Source of the DNA: Timonella corticicola
GTDB taxonomy: Bacteria > Actinomycetota > Actinomycetes > Actinomycetales > Cellulomonadaceae
Direction: 5' to 3'
Length of the DNA: 64,000 nt
Assembly (NCBI RefSeq): GCF_042683685.1
Contig: NZ_JBHUOP010000001.1
Span: 558,001 to 622,000, forward strand
Program-made: the position numbers and the translations under genes
Notes under the pieces: generated by a model
The model's database searches: none
Seen by the model: the letters and a program-made list of their open reading frames with translations, nothing else
Told to the model about the DNA's origin: nothing
Shown here: piece after piece, positions 17,339-24,924 of the stretch
Numbering within the stretch: the first letter of the stretch is position 1
Layout of the letters: each line of letters starts with the position of its first letter

Positions 17339-17551
17339 TCATTTTCTACCGTACTTCTTGTGCACGGCCTGCTTGGAGACCTCAAGGGCAGCCGCGATTG
17401 CTACCCATGAGTAGTTTTGGGCGCGTGCAGTGCGAACCAACCGTGCCTCTTCTCGGGCGAGTTCTCGCTGTCGTTCTCGGATTTGACGCAGTTCGGCGAG
17501 TGGAACGCCTGTTCCATCCGCGTCAATTGCGGTACGAGTAACATTTTCCAT
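17339..17551 (-). CDS. Small helix-turn-helix DNA-binding protein
   Basis: 70-aa protein. A charged helix (ELRQIRERQRELAREEARLV), plausibly a coiled coil, precedes a C-terminal helix-turn-helix: NYSWVAIAAALEVSKQAVHKKYG, resembling sigma-70 region 4 or MerR-type recognition helices. ATG 17551 is favoured because a promoter (TTGACC, 17 bp, TAAAGT) leads straight into it with a 7-nt gap. Two 16-bp palindromes of type GTCAA-N6-TTGAC overlap this promoter, strongly suggesting autoregulation. The gene sits alone between tRNA-Leu cassettes 1 and 2. Similar small HTH proteins occur in actinobacteria, but its targets are unknown. A longer frame to 17677 would run through the promoter and is rejected. 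Confidence 0.7.
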   Translation of the reverse strand: MENVTRTAIDADGTGVPLAELRQIRERQRELAREEARLVRTARAQNYSWVAIAAALEVSKQAVHKKYGRK

Positions 17552-17598
17552 GACGTCAACTTTAGTTGACTTCTGATCTGTGGTCAATGTTGGTTGAC
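17552..17598 (-). promoter_or_regulatory. Promoter with twin palindromic operators for the HTH gene
   Basis: Minus strand: -35 TTGACC (17582-17587), 17-bp spacer, -10 TAAAGT (17559-17564), then 7 nt to the ATG. Operator 1 (17555-17570) is GTCAA-CTTTAG-TTGAC across the -10. Operator 2 (17583-17598) is GTCAA-TGTTGG-TTGAC across the -35. The centres are 28 bp apart. The likely ligand is the HTH protein itself. Confidence 0.75.
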
Positions 17599-17605
17599 TT
17601 TCATT

Positions 17606-17616
17606 ATTGGCGACGA
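17606..17616 (-). repeat. Dispersed motif copy, one mismatch
   Basis: Reverse complement reads TCGTCGCCAAT within GGACTCGTCGCCAATAA, upstream of the HTH promoter. Confidence 0.5.
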
Positions 17617-17715
17617 GTCCTCGGGTCCCTGCATTTCTTGCGTTCCGGCGGTTCATTTGGCGACGCAAGGGACGCAAACTGTGCAGTTGACCATATGTTT
17701 AGGGTTGCCCTCGTG

Positions 17716-17786
17716 CTCGATGGGCCGAAAAACGTCCGGGTGCACATCTAAATACCATGCATCCGGAACAAAAACAGCCCACCGAG
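17716..17786 (-). repeat. 71-nt two-stem hairpin element, copy B
   Basis: The reverse complement aligns without gaps to 31662-31732 (about 55 of 71 positions identical). The outer arms pair over 12 bp (CTCGGTGGGCTG with its complement). An internal loop follows in which both sides are U-rich on the minus strand (A-rich on the plus), then an inner TCCGG/CCGGA stem and a TGCA/TGCA stem. It lies 165 nt upstream of the HTH start, in the same orientation to the downstream gene as the other copy has to arc. The stretch 17599-17967 outside this element and the motif copy shows no gene. Confidence 0.7.
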
Positions 17787-17967
17787 TAGGGGAGTGGGAA
17801 GCGGCTAACTCGTCGTCAAACACAACATGGTGATTTTCCGGAATTAATACCTAAGAAAAACGCCCTAACTCCGGAACATTACCATGTTGCCTCTTCGTGA
17901 GGTGTTGGAGTGAAGTAATTATGGCCCCTGGCTTGTAGTTCGCGTGGTGGGCGCACGAAAGCAAATA

Positions 17968-17999
17968 AAAGGCTCCCGACCGTTTGGTGGGGAGCCTTT
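17968..17999 (-). terminator. Terminator of tRNA-Leu copy 2
   Basis: Same AAAGGCTCCC/GGGAGCCTTT hairpin as in copy 1. Confidence 0.85.
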
Positions 18000-18005
18000 G
18001 TTGTG

Positions 18006-18093
18006 TGGTGTCCGGAGGGGGACTTGAACCCCCACGCCCTAATACGGGCACTAGCACCTCAAGCTAGCGCGTCTGCCATTCCGCCACCCGGAC
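18006..18093 (-). tRNA. tRNA-Leu (anticodon GAG), copy 2
   Basis: Identical to copy 1 over the full 88 nt, CCA encoded. Confidence 0.95.
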
Positions 18094-18234
18094 AGGTGTT
18101 GTATCGGCGTTATGCCGTGGCAACTCATCCATAGTACTTGATCAGCAAGGTGGTTCGCTCACACCAGGCTGTGATCTACGCCCCAGGATGCGGGCGATGA
18201 GCGGACAGTGTTGTGTCTGCTGGAGGGCTTTCGC

Positions 18235-18295
18235 TCCGTGGGTTTTTCGTGGGCATGTGTCATCTGTTGCTACAGACCCACGAAAAACCCACGGA
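18235..18295. repeat. Perfect 19-bp inverted repeat, 23-nt loop
   Basis: TCCGTGGGTTTTTCGTGGG (18235-18253) is the exact inverse of 18277-18295. The arms contain internal GTGGG direct repeats. No T-tract follows on either strand, so a simple terminator is unlikely. It lies in the spacer between cassettes 2 and 3, which otherwise holds no gene. Confidence 0.8.
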
Positions 18296-18377
18296 CCGGT
18301 GCAAAGAGCGAAGATGGAGATAGGGGCGGTGGAGGGAATGTGCCGAATGATTAGAGATGCACGATTTGGGGTAGGTA

Positions 18378-18409
18378 AAAGGCTCCCGACCGTTTGGTGG
18401 GGAGCCTTT
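18378..18409 (-). terminator. Terminator of tRNA-Leu copy 3
   Basis: Same AAAGGCTCCC/GGGAGCCTTT hairpin, 8 nt from the tRNA CCA end. Confidence 0.85.
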
Positions 18410-18417
18410 ATGTGTTG

Positions 18418-18505
18418 TGGTGTCCGGAGGGGGACTTGAACCCCCACGCCCTAATGCGGGCACTAGCACCTCAAGCTAGCGCGTCTGCCATTCCGCCACC
18501 CGGAC
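18418..18505 (-). tRNA. tRNA-Leu (anticodon GAG), copy 3
   Basis: 88 nt with encoded CCA. One base differs from copies 1 and 2, in the loop of the variable arm, which should not affect folding. Confidence 0.95.
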
Positions 18506-18680
18506 AGGTGTTGTGTTGGCTTGTGCCGTGGCAACTCATCCATAGTACTTGATCAGCAAGGTGGTTCGCTCACGCCAGGCTGTGATCTACACCGCTGCCA
18601 TACTGATGGGAAGAGAACATAACGGAGCATCGTTGTAGGTGCTCGTGTGAGAAGCCAAGAGTGTTAGGAACTGGACAGGT

Positions 18681-19340
18681 ATGGAAGCGAAGCAGGATCT
18701 TGAGCGGGTACTCAAGGCCGGGCTCAATTTAAACCTCGACGACCCAACCCGCGAAGCCCGCACAACAGGGCAACGTAAATCAGCGGTCATGATCCTGTTC
18801 AATGGAATCGAAGGACACGAGTCAAATCGCGGTCAAGGGCTTGAGGTACTACTGACCAAGCGTTCCGACACCTTGCGCCACCATCCTGGACAAATCGCTT
18901 TCCCAGGCGGCGGGATTGACCCAACCGATCGTGGACCAGAAGCGGCAGCCCTGCGTGAAACCGCAGAAGAAACGGGAATCGACATCGGGGGAGTCGAGGT
19001 GCTCGGCTCTCTCCAGCAACTCGCGCTTCCGGTATCCAACAACCTGGTGACTCCGGTGCTCGGCTGGTGGCACACCCCGCAAGACCCTGTCGCCGATCTT
19101 CAGGAAACGACCGAGGTGTACCGAGTTCCCGTCGCGCAACTGCTCGATCCACTCGCACGCGGTGTCACGGTCATGCATCGTGCGGGCATAACGTTCAAAG
19201 GCCCAGCCTTCCGGTTCAACACTTTCGGCCGGGAGCGTATCGTGTGGGGTTTCACTGGGCTCCTGCTCAATTCGGTGTTTGATCAGGCGGGCTGGACCCA
19301 GCCGTGGGACACGGAACGTGAGATTGAGATCGCGGCGTGA
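18681..19340 (+). CDS. Nudix hydrolase, CoA pyrophosphatase type
   Basis: Probably cleaves CoA or oxidised CoA to 3',5'-ADP and phosphopantetheine. The family-specific motif LLTKRSDTLRHHPGQIAFPGG lies at about residues 56-76 and runs directly into the Nudix box GGGIDPTDRGPEAAALRETAEETGI, with the REXXEEXG metal-binding core intact. At 219 aa it has the normal length. The stop at 19340 is followed after 4 nt by a one-mismatch copy of the dispersed motif (19345-19355). The gene stands alone, next to the tRNA cassettes. Confidence 0.88.
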   Translation: MEAKQDLERVLKAGLNLNLDDPTREARTTGQRKSAVMILFNGIEGHESNRGQGLEVLLTKRSDTLRHHPGQIAFPGGGIDPTDRGPEAAALRETAEETGIDIGGVEVLGSLQQLALPVSNNLVTPVLGWWHTPQDPVADLQETTEVYRVPVAQLLDPLARGVTVMHRAGITFKGPAFRFNTFGRERIVWGFTGLLLNSVFDQAGWTQPWDTEREIEIAA

Positions 19341-19344
19341 GGGA

Positions 19345-19355
19345 TCGTCGCCAAT
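19345..19355 (+). repeat. Dispersed motif copy, one mismatch
   Basis: TCGTCGCCAAT, beginning 5 nt after the stop of the Nudix gene, in context GATCGTCGCCAATCAG. Confidence 0.55.
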
Positions 19356-19483
19356 CAGTGCAATAGAAGTGCGATAACCCAGACCACACCTAACCCGCCT
19401 CCAAAGCCCGATAGCGGTGGGGAGCGCAACCACAAAAGTGTTTTACCGTGGACAAACCGCAAATGTGCGATATGAATGAAGTC

Positions 19484-21577
19484 ATGTCAAACGTGCAACC
19501 AGAGCTTGGCGCAAACAACCCATTTGCGCAAGCCTCCACCCTTCCGTACTTCCTTCCCGACTTTTCGCTCATCACAAACGAGCACTACCTGCCTGCTATC
19601 CGCTTTGGAATGGCGCAGGAACTCGCGGAAATCGACGCGATCATCGCCAATGACGCGCCTGCGTCGGTGGCGAACACCCTTGTGCCGTTCGATCTTGGCG
19701 GCGAGGTCCTTGGGCGAGCACTCACGGTTTTCTACAACAAGATCAGCTCTGATGCTTCGAGTGAACTTGAGGACATCGATGAGGAGTTGTCCCCAGAACT
19801 CGCCGCGCACCACGACGCGATCTTCATGAACAAGGCACTCTACGAGCGATTTGTGTCGTTGCAACAGCGGATCGATGCGGGCGAGGAACCGGCGGACGAG
19901 GCATCCCGTTGGCTGTTGACCAATCTACTCAAGGACTTCAAGCGCGCAGGTATCGACTTGGATGATGCGGCGCAGGAGGAACTGCGCACCATCAACGCCC
20001 GCCTGACTGAACTGGAATCGCAGTTTGGTCGTAAGTTGCTGGCGGGCGCGAACGAGGCGAGTGTTTTCTTCGCCAACGCAGATGACCTTGAAGGTTTGCC
20101 GCAGGACGCGATTGATGCCGCAGCGGCGGCCGCCAAGAACCGTGGCCGCGAGGGTGAATACCTCGTGGAACTGCAACTGCCAACCCAACAGGCAGCGCTT
20201 TCAGGCTTCGCACGACGTGACGTGCGCGAACGGGTGTACAACTCCTCGATCAACCGTGGTGCAACGGGCGGCGAGAACGATACCCGGGCAACCATCCTTG
20301 AGACGGTGAAGTTGCGTGCCCGTGCCGCGAAACTGCTCGGTTACGAACACCACGCCGCGTATATCGCGGAGGACGCGACCGCTAAGACCACCGAGGCAGT
20401 GAACAAGATTCTCGCTGATCTGACTCCTGCCGCAGTAGCGAATGCACGCGCGGAGGCCGTCGAACTGGAGCGCGCGCTGCGCCAAGACCTTGGCGGTGAC
20501 ACCGCGAAACTTGAGCCGTGGGACTGGCAGTACTACGCGGAGAAGGTGCGCCTCGAAAAGTACTCGCTCGACGATTCGCTGCTGCGCCCATACCTTGAAC
20601 TCGAGCGCGTGGTGAACGAGGGTATTTTCGCTGCCGCGAACAAACTGTACGGCATCTCGTTCGTGGAACGCCCAGAGCTCAAGGGCTACCACGATGACGT
20701 GCGCGTGTTCGAGGTGTTCAACGAGGACGGGTCGGGTCTCGGCCTGTTCCTGGCTGACTTCTTCACGCGTGAGTCGAAGCGCGGTGGAGCGTGGATGAAC
20801 AACCTGGTGGACCAGTCGGGTCTGACGGGATACCGCGCGGTTGTGGTGAACAACCTCAACATCCCGAAGGCACCCGAGGGCCAGCCAACGCTGCTGACCT
20901 GGGATGAGGTCATTACCCTGTTCCACGAGTTCGGGCACGCCTTGCACGGCCTGTTCTCGCACGTGCACTACCCATCGCACTCGGGCACCGAGGTCGCGCG
21001 CGACTTCGTGGAGTTCCCAAGCCAGGTCAATGAGATGTGGGCGTGGGAGCCGCAGATCCTTGCGCAGTACGCGGTTCACTTCCAGACAGGCGAGCCGATG
21101 CCAACGCAGTGGATCGACACGCTGAACGCCTCGCGCCAGTTCAATGAGGGTTTCTCGACCACCGAGTATCTGTCTGCTGCCCTGCTCGACCAGGCGTGGC
21201 ACCAGATCACCGAGGACGAGGTCCCGTCGAGCGTGGACGAGGTCGTTGCATTTGAGCAGGCCGCGCTTGCTCGCGCAGGGGTTGACCTGGATGTCGTGCC
21301 GCCGCGCTACCGCACCACCTACTACAACCACATTTTCGGTGGCGGCTACTCGGCCGGGTACTACTCGTACATCTGGTCCGAGGTGCTTGACGCCGACACG
21401 GTCACGTGGTTCGAGGAGAACGGCGGTTTGAAGCGGGAGAACGGCGACTATTTCCGGCGCACTTTGCTCAGCCGTGGTGGCAGCGCGGATTCGCTCAAGG
21501 TGTTTGAGCAGTTCCGCGGTCGCCCGCAGATTATCGAGCCGCTTATCGCACGGCGTGGTTTGAACGTGGCGGTCTGA
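19484..21577 (+). CDS. M3-family metallopeptidase, peptidyl-dipeptidase Dcp type
   Basis: Cytoplasmic zinc oligopeptidase that trims peptides from the C-terminus (Dcp) or internally (oligopeptidase A). The HEFGHALHGLF zinc motif starts at about residue 481, and the downstream third-ligand region reads VEFPSQVNEMW. The C-terminal GGGYSAGYYSYIWSEV is the substrate-binding Tyr-rich loop of M3 enzymes. The 697-aa length is normal. Possible starts are GTG 19448, ATG 19472 and ATG 19484; the last is chosen because homology (STLPYFLPDFSLI) begins just after it, but SD support is weak for all three. Confidence 0.87.
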   Translation: MSNVQPELGANNPFAQASTLPYFLPDFSLITNEHYLPAIRFGMAQELAEIDAIIANDAPASVANTLVPFDLGGEVLGRALTVFYNKISSDASSELEDIDEELSPELAAHHDAIFMNKALYERFVSLQQRIDAGEEPADEASRWLLTNLLKDFKRAGIDLDDAAQEELRTINARLTELESQFGRKLLAGANEASVFFANADDLEGLPQDAIDAAAAAAKNRGREGEYLVELQLPTQQAALSGFARRDVRERVYNSSINRGATGGENDTRATILETVKLRARAAKLLGYEHHAAYIAEDATAKTTEAVNKILADLTPAAVANARAEAVELERALRQDLGGDTAKLEPWDWQYYAEKVRLEKYSLDDSLLRPYLELERVVNEGIFAAANKLYGISFVERPELKGYHDDVRVFEVFNEDGSGLGLFLADFFTRESKRGGAWMNNLVDQSGLTGYRAVVVNNLNIPKAPEGQPTLLTWDEVITLFHEFGHALHGLFSHVHYPSHSGTEVARDFVEFPSQVNEMWAWEPQILAQYAVHFQTGEPMPTQWIDTLNASRQFNEGFSTTEYLSAALLDQAWHQITEDEVPSSVDEVVAFEQAALARAGVDLDVVPPRYRTTYYNHIFGGGYSAGYYSYIWSEVLDADTVTWFEENGGLKRENGDYFRRTLLSRGGSADSLKVFEQFRGRPQIIEPLIARRGLNVAV

Positions 21578-21605
21578 TAGTAGGCTCCGCTGGCCGACGG
21601 TTTTT

Positions 21606-21616
21606 ATTGCCGACGA
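21606..21616 (-). repeat. Dispersed motif copy, exact
   Basis: ATTGCCGACGA (reverse TCGTCGGCAAT) 28 nt past the stop of the M3 peptidase, just after a T5 run. Confidence 0.6.
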
Positions 21617-21629
21617 GCAGGCGAGTATG

Positions 21630-21702
21630 CCCAGCGCCTCACCTTTTCAGGTGCGGACGCTGGGTGGCGTGCGGGTGGACGCATATACGTCCACCCGCAC
21701 GC
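21630..21702. repeat. Two adjacent intergenic hairpins
   Basis: First hairpin: CCCAGCG (21630-21636) pairs with 21658-21664, with an inner CACCT/AGGTG. Second: GCGTGCGGGTGGACG (21667-21681) pairs perfectly with 21688-21702 across a 6-nt loop. No T-tract follows. It could stop transcription from the M3 gene or bind a regulator of the M20 gene. Confidence 0.65.
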
Positions 21703-21765
21703 ACCGGGGTAGGTTAGAACTGACGTCACCGTTGGGTGGCAGGTAATTCGGGTAAGGGAACCAAC

Positions 21766-23091
21766 ATGAGCACGGAACACAACACCATCACCGCAGCCGA
21801 TGAGGTAGCCAAGATCTGCCAGGAGTTGCTGCGTTTTGACACCTCGAACTTCGGCAACAACGAGGGGCCGGGGGAGCGTAAGGCTGCCGAGTATGTGATG
21901 GAACTGCTCACTGAAGTTGGGCTGGACCCGCAATACTTCGAGTCGGCTCCGGGGCGCGCAAACGTTGTGGTGCGGTTGGAAGGAACTGACCCGACCCGTG
22001 ATGCGCTCGTGCTGCACGGACACCTCGACGTTGTTCCGGCACAGGCCGATGAATGGTCGGTTGACCCGTTCGCAGGTGAACTCATCGACGGCATGTTGTG
22101 GGGTCGTGGCGCGGTTGACATGAAGGACATGGTCGCGATGATGCTCGCGGTCGTGCGCCAGATGGTCCGAGAGGGACGCAAACCAGCACGTGACGTGATC
22201 GTTGCCTTCTTCGCCGATGAGGAGGCGGGCGGTGAGTATGGTGCTCACTATGCGGTCAGCAACATGCGCGAGATCTTTGACGGCGCAACCGAGGCCATCT
22301 CCGAGGTGGGCGGCTACTCCACGATGATCAACGGTCAGCGTGCATACCTGCTGCAAACCGCAGAGAAGTCGCTATCGTGGCTCAGGTTGATCGCAGAGGG
22401 TAGGGCTGGCCACGGTTCCCAGGTGGCCGAGGACAATGCAGTCACCAAGGTCGCTGCCGCTATCGCACGCATTGGTCAGCACAAGTGGCCCTACCAGACC
22501 ACACCGACAGTGGATGCCCTGCTCCGAGGTGTCTCGGAGATGACCGGGTTGCCGTACGAGCCGGAGAACCCTGAACTCATTGACGCCCTGATCGACGCGA
22601 TGGGGCCTGCAGCCCGCTTCGTGGGCGCAACGGTACGTAACTCAACGAACCCCACTCAACTTGCCGCGGGTTACAAGGCAAACGTGATTCCGCGCGTTGC
22701 CGAGGGAGTCATTGACGCGAGGTTCCTCCCCGGATACGAGGCCGAGGGCCGGGCCACTCTGGACGAACTGGCCGGTCCCGGTGTGCGCATCGAGCCGATC
22801 CATGTGGCACCCGCCCTTGAGGTTCCGTTCAGTGGCACCCTCGTGGACAAAATGTCAGCGGCGGTACTCGCTGAAGACCCAGGAGCAAAGGTTTTGCCAT
22901 ACATGTTGTCGGGCGGAACGGACAACAAATCGCTGTCAGTGCTGGGGATCGCAGGCTACGGCTTCGCACCGCTGCAACTACCTGCTGACATGGACTTCCC
23001 AGCAATGTTCCACGGCGTTGACGAGCGCGTGCCCGTCTCGGCTTTGCTCTTTGGCGTTAAAGTGCTTGATCGCCTGCTGGCAAACGCCTGA
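21766..23091 (+). CDS. M20-family metallopeptidase
   Basis: Zinc-dependent amidohydrolase of the ArgE/DapE/CPG2 family, 441 aa. The first zinc motif is HGHLDVVPAQ and the second MLWGRGAVDMKDM; the catalytic Glu pair lies in FFADEEAGGEYG. The dimerisation (lid) domain occupies the middle, and the final zinc ligand is in MFHGVDERVPVS. The substrate is most likely a dipeptide or N-acylated amino acid; DapE activity cannot be excluded. ATG 21766 follows AAGGGA; an upstream in-frame ATG at 21736 is less well placed. Confidence 0.85.
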   Translation: MSTEHNTITAADEVAKICQELLRFDTSNFGNNEGPGERKAAEYVMELLTEVGLDPQYFESAPGRANVVVRLEGTDPTRDALVLHGHLDVVPAQADEWSVDPFAGELIDGMLWGRGAVDMKDMVAMMLAVVRQMVREGRKPARDVIVAFFADEEAGGEYGAHYAVSNMREIFDGATEAISEVGGYSTMINGQRAYLLQTAEKSLSWLRLIAEGRAGHGSQVAEDNAVTKVAAAIARIGQHKWPYQTTPTVDALLRGVSEMTGLPYEPENPELIDALIDAMGPAARFVGATVRNSTNPTQLAAGYKANVIPRVAEGVIDARFLPGYEAEGRATLDELAGPGVRIEPIHVAPALEVPFSGTLVDKMSAAVLAEDPGAKVLPYMLSGGTDNKSLSVLGIAGYGFAPLQLPADMDFPAMFHGVDERVPVSALLFGVKVLDRLLANA

Positions 23092-23130
23092 GCACTCTCA
23101 CGGTCGAGGGACCAGGACGTGAAATAAAAA

Positions 23131-23379
23131 CTAGACACCCACAGCTATGATGCGGCGGCGCAGCCAATACTTGGTTGTCCCGCCCTCATAGATCACGGTA
23201 CGTGCCAATTCCCACTTGCCAACCTCCGCCTCCTGCACGAGCAGCGCACGGGTCTGCGTTTTCGAGGTGCCTCGAGGTACAACAACCGTGCGATATTCGT
23301 AGTGTGGTTCCCGCTTGCGTCGGGCCTTGAGATAGTGAAGGTCTGCCGCGCGGCGGGCTTCTAGGCTGTGTGCTGGCAT
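23131..23379 (-). CDS. DUF5703 family protein
   Basis: Small basic actinobacterial protein, 82 aa, of unknown function. The diagnostic core is YEYRTVVVPRGTSKTQTRALL, followed by KWELARTVIYEGGTTKYWLRRRII. Both strands of the family pattern (PRGTSR, WELAR, WLRRKI) are conserved. ATG 23379 has GGGAAG upstream; an extension to 23415 is not conserved. It converges with the M20 gene. In related genomes it commonly lies near UppP and MshC genes, as here. Confidence 0.75.
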   Translation of the reverse strand: MPAHSLEARRAADLHYLKARRKREPHYEYRTVVVPRGTSKTQTRALLVQEAEVGKWELARTVIYEGGTTKYWLRRRIIAVGV

Positions 23380-23577
23380 TGAGTGAATCTTCCCTTCGCG
23401 TGGGTTGTGCTGCACGTGATCGTGTGGGGCCGCTCACGTGTGAACCAACACATTACTCCTATCTGGGGCGAGGTTTCAGCGCAATTGTCCGGATTGTAGG
23501 GTTCGTTTCCCTAGGGCTGAAAATCTGGGGACCAAATGATGGTGCAAAATCGTTGGAAGAGCGATAACGTTTGAGGC

Positions 23578-23835
23578 ATGACTGTAGATCCTCGTGCAGC
23601 GCTAGACCGCTTCATCGCTGCTCTTGAAGCCCACTACTCGGCTGTGGTCACCCGCCGTGGCGACGATGACCCAAAGGTCGATGATGCTTTTGACATCCTC
23701 GATGACGCCTTCGAGGTGTACGACGAGGCGCTCGCCATGACCCACGGAGAGCTCTTGCCATTCTCCAACATCGAAGATGACGATGATTTTGATGGTGAGG
23801 ATGATGAGGACGACGACGAGGAGTTCGAGGACTGA
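23578..23835 (+). CDS. Small highly acidic protein
   Basis: 85 aa. The N-terminal half (PRAALDRFIAALEAHYSAVV) is a probable amphipathic helix. The C-terminal third consists almost only of Asp and Glu (about 22 of the last 27 residues). GAGG lies 4 nt upstream of the ATG. Proteins with this opening are conserved beside uppP in Micrococcales and are sometimes loosely labelled primosomal. Nothing in the sequence supports a replication function. The tail resembles DNA-mimic or chaperone-type acidic tails, but that is only an analogy. Confidence 0.6.
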   Translation: MTVDPRAALDRFIAALEAHYSAVVTRRGDDDPKVDDAFDILDDAFEVYDEALAMTHGELLPFSNIEDDDDFDGEDDEDDDEEFED

Positions 23836-23866
23836 TCCTCTCGTCACATAAAGTTTAGGAAATATC

Positions 23867-23900
23867 GATGGGGTTCGAAGCAGATGCTTCGAACCCCATC
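23867..23900. terminator. 16-bp perfect hairpin
   Basis: GATGGGGTTCGAAGCA pairs exactly with 23885-23900 across 2 nt. It lies 31 nt after the acidic-protein stop. The downstream tract GTCTTCTCT is only moderately T-rich, so termination is likely but not certain. Confidence 0.65.
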
Positions 23901-23990
23901 GTCTTCTCTGCGTGTTTGTTTGGTGAAAAGCTCGAACACCCCATACGGGAACCCACCATCAGCGCTGCAATGCGGGTAGGCTACTGATCT

Positions 23991-24860
23991 GTGAACGCAT
24001 TCGAAGCAATAATCCTTGGTCTCGTGCAGGGTTTGACAGAGTTCCTCCCGATTTCCTCCTCCGCACACCTGCGAATAGTCGGCGAGTTGATCGGCAACGC
24101 AGACCCGGGTGCCGCGTTCACCGCCATTACCCAGATCGGTACGGAAGCGGCTGTGCTTCTATATTTCCGCAGAGACATCAAAAACATCTGTATCAAGTGG
24201 TGGCAATCGCTGCGCGGAGCGCACGGGACTGACTGGAAAGCCCGCATGGGTGCACACGACCGTGATGCGGCGATGGCCTGGTTCATCGCTCTGGGGTCTA
24301 TCCCCATCGTGGTGTTGGGGCTGCTACTTGAGGACCGCATCGAGTCCGTGTTCCGTAACCTCTATCTGACGGCGCTCATGCTCGCTGTCTTCGCGCTGCT
24401 GCTCGGTTGGGCTGATAAACGTGGCGCGCACAAGAAGCCGCTCAACGAACTGTCCGTCAAGGATGCGGTCATCTTCGGTTTCGCTCAGGCCATGGCCCTG
24501 ATTCCAGGTGTGTCCCGTTCCGGTGGCACGATCACCGCAGGACTGCTCTTGGGCTACACCCGTGAGGCTGCAGCCAGGTACTCCTTCCTGTTGGCGATCC
24601 CTGCCGTGATGGGTTCGGGCTTCTACAAGCTGTACGGTTCCGTGAGTAAGCCAGCGGCTGAAGGCGCGGCAGGCATGTGGCCGACCCTCATTGCCACGCT
24701 CGTTGCGTTTGTCGTCGGATACTTCGTAATCATCGCATTCCTCAAGATCGTTTCGACCTTCAGCTACAAGCCGTTTGTGATGTATCGACTGTTCTTGGCT
24801 GGGGCAGTGGTCATGCTGCTCCTTGCTGGCGTACTTCAACCGATGGGTCCATCTGTCTGA
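23991..24860 (+). CDS. uppP: Undecaprenyl-diphosphatase UppP (BacA)
   Basis: Integral membrane phosphatase that recycles the peptidoglycan lipid carrier by dephosphorylating undecaprenyl pyrophosphate; overproduction gives bacitracin resistance in other species. Signature 1 GLVQGLTEFLPISSSAH is at residues 10-26 with the essential Glu. Signature 2, PGVSRSGGTITAGLLLG, is in the second half with the catalytic Arg-Ser. It has about eight hydrophobic segments and 289 aa, as usual. GTG 23991 is preceded by TAGGCT eight nt upstream, consistent with a near-leaderless transcript. Confidence 0.95.
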   Translation: MNAFEAIILGLVQGLTEFLPISSSAHLRIVGELIGNADPGAAFTAITQIGTEAAVLLYFRRDIKNICIKWWQSLRGAHGTDWKARMGAHDRDAAMAWFIALGSIPIVVLGLLLEDRIESVFRNLYLTALMLAVFALLLGWADKRGAHKKPLNELSVKDAVIFGFAQAMALIPGVSRSGGTITAGLLLGYTREAAARYSFLLAIPAVMGSGFYKLYGSVSKPAAEGAAGMWPTLIATLVAFVVGYFVIIAFLKIVSTFSYKPFVMYRLFLAGAVVMLLLAGVLQPMGPSV

Positions 24861-24924
24861 TCTGGGTCGAGCACAGGGAACATCTCGGTTCGGATATGCG
24901 GCTGATCTTGGCTATCGTTGAGTT

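Larger units (their letters stand above)
17968..18177 (-). repeat. tRNA-Leu(GAG) cassette, copy 2
   Basis: 210 bp, essentially identical to copy 1 including terminator and 5' flank, implying recent duplication or gene conversion. Confidence 0.9.
18378..18588 (-). repeat. tRNA-Leu(GAG) cassette, copy 3 (diverged)
   Basis: 211 bp. It differs from copies 1 and 2 at the tRNA-terminator junction, one variable-arm loop base and a few bases of the 5' flank. It is therefore the older or unconverted copy. Confidence 0.9.
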
